Source: Mesorhizobium amorphae CCNWGS0123 (GTDB taxonomy: Bacteria; Pseudomonadota; Alphaproteobacteria; Rhizobiales; Rhizobiaceae). Taken from it: a stretch of DNA of 64,000 bases. The notes beneath the pieces are model-generated. The model saw only the letters and a program-made list of their open reading frames with translations, was not told where the DNA came from and did no database searches. The stretch is taken from contig NZ_CP015318.1 in NCBI RefSeq assembly GCF_001686985.1, positions 2,788,001 to 2,852,000 of the forward strand, in the 5' to 3' direction. Position numbers and translations under genes: made by a program. This document shows, piece after piece, positions 63,567 through 64,000 of this stretch (position 1 is its first letter; the number at the start of each line of letters is the position of its first letter).

Positions 63567-64000
63567 GCAGACACTGGATCCAGACCTTCTCAAAACCTTC
63601 CTCGCTTTCGTCGACGGCGGTTCGCTGGGGCAGGCGGCGTCTGTCGTCGGCCGCTCGCCCTCCGCGGTGACGACGCAGATGCAGCGGCTGGAGGAGATCG
63701 TCGGCGAGTCATTGCTTCTGGCGCAGGGGCGGGGGCGCGGCCTGACGCCGGCCGGCGAGGATCTGGTCGGCCATGCCAGGCGCATTCTCGCCGTCCACAC
63801 GGAAGCCTGGCTGGCGCTGAAGGGCGCGCGCGCCGATGGCCGCGTCGCCATCGGTACCACGCAGGATTTTGCCGACAGCGGCCTGCCGGAACTGCTGCGA
63901 GCCTTCGCCGCCAGCCATCCGCGGGTCAGGATCGAATTGCGCGTCGGCCGTTCCGCCGAACTCGCGCAGGCGCTGCAGTCCGGTCTGCTCGATCTGGCGA
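63565..64000 (+). CDS. LysR-family regulator, cut by window end
   Basis: The reading frame starts at ATG 63565 and is still open at the last base, giving 145 residues. The helix-turn-helix is LLKTFLAFVDGGSLGQAASVVGRSPSAVTTQMQRLEE, followed by LTPAGEDLVGHARRIL and the start of the effector domain (GRVAIGTTQDFADSGL). It is divergent from the tautomerase gene, with a 113-bp gap containing a perfect palindrome. The rest of the protein lies outside the window. Confidence 0.92.
   Translation, partial: MQTLDPDLLKTFLAFVDGGSLGQAASVVGRSPSAVTTQMQRLEEIVGESLLLAQGRGRGLTPAGEDLVGHARRILAVHTEAWLALKGARADGRVAIGTTQDFADSGLPELLRAFAASHPRVRIELRVGRSAELAQALQSGLLDLA

Overview
The window looks like chromosome from a high-GC alphaproteobacterium of the order Rhizobiales, most likely Mesorhizobium or a close relative. 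This rests on gene order and content read directly from the sequence: slt-dapA-smpB, rpoZ-rsh-pyrE, acpS-lepB-rnc-era-recO, psd-pssA, a single bifunctional RelA/SpoT protein, many divergently regulated small loci, and RIME-like and other palindromic intergenic repeats typical of rhizobia. No tRNA, rRNA or CRISPR array was seen. Nearly all of the sequence is coding.

Layout. 0-1.3 kb: a tyrosine recombinase at the left edge, with an AT-richer 5' part. 1.3-10.3 kb: alpha/beta hydrolase, lytic transglycosylase, dapA, smpB, a GH25 lysozyme, an HxlR regulator divergent from a quinone-reductase-like enzyme, a family 5 uracil-DNA glycosylase overlapping a NYN-domain gene, and rpoZ. 10.4-20.6 kb: the conserved housekeeping block rsh, pyrE, (MarR/DUF417 insertion), DUF2062, acpS, lepB, rnc, era, (CPBP protease insertion), recO. 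20.6-28.6 kb: a Nudix hydrolase, a large DUF2339 membrane protein, an ECF sigma/anti-sigma pair, then a tightly coupled pair made of a GNAT plus C39-like peptidase fusion and an ATP-grasp ligase with an RLAN-type N-terminus, followed by a DUF3303 protein.

28.6-41 kb: a LysR/desaturase divergent pair, a TetR-controlled three-gene operon, a PAS-PAS-GGDEF-EAL protein, an HD hydrolase coupled to ygfZ, a dihydroorotase-like protein lacking one metal-ligand His, secreted small proteins, a Nudix enzyme, an SRAP protein and a 51-residue basic protein. 41.4-48.5 kb: a same-strand run, cysS-VOC-GFA-GFA-pip-cimA-rarD-gst, with the first six almost all overlapping. 48.5-56 kb: a ZntB-like transporter, a YCII-like protein divergent from a LysR regulator, an octamer tandem repeat with G-quadruplex potential, a LOG-family protein, a LysM envelope protein, and an ArsR plus Atm1-type ABC exporter pair.

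55.7-64 kb: a nested inverted-repeat element, a monooxygenase-like gene behind a SoxR-type promoter, an SMP-30 protein, a frameshifted DUF4375 gene, psd-pssA, a second inverted-repeat element, an Aas-like acyltransferase/acyl-ACP synthetase with altered acyltransferase motifs, and a tautomerase divergent from a LysR gene that runs off the right edge.

The least described system is the GNAT/C39-peptidase plus RLAN/ATP-grasp pair at 25.8-28.3 kb: a predicted peptide-bond ligase, peptidase and acetyltransferase encoded by two genes with a 4-bp overlap. Several regulator genes sit beside clear palindromic operator candidates, so many of the local circuits can be tested directly.
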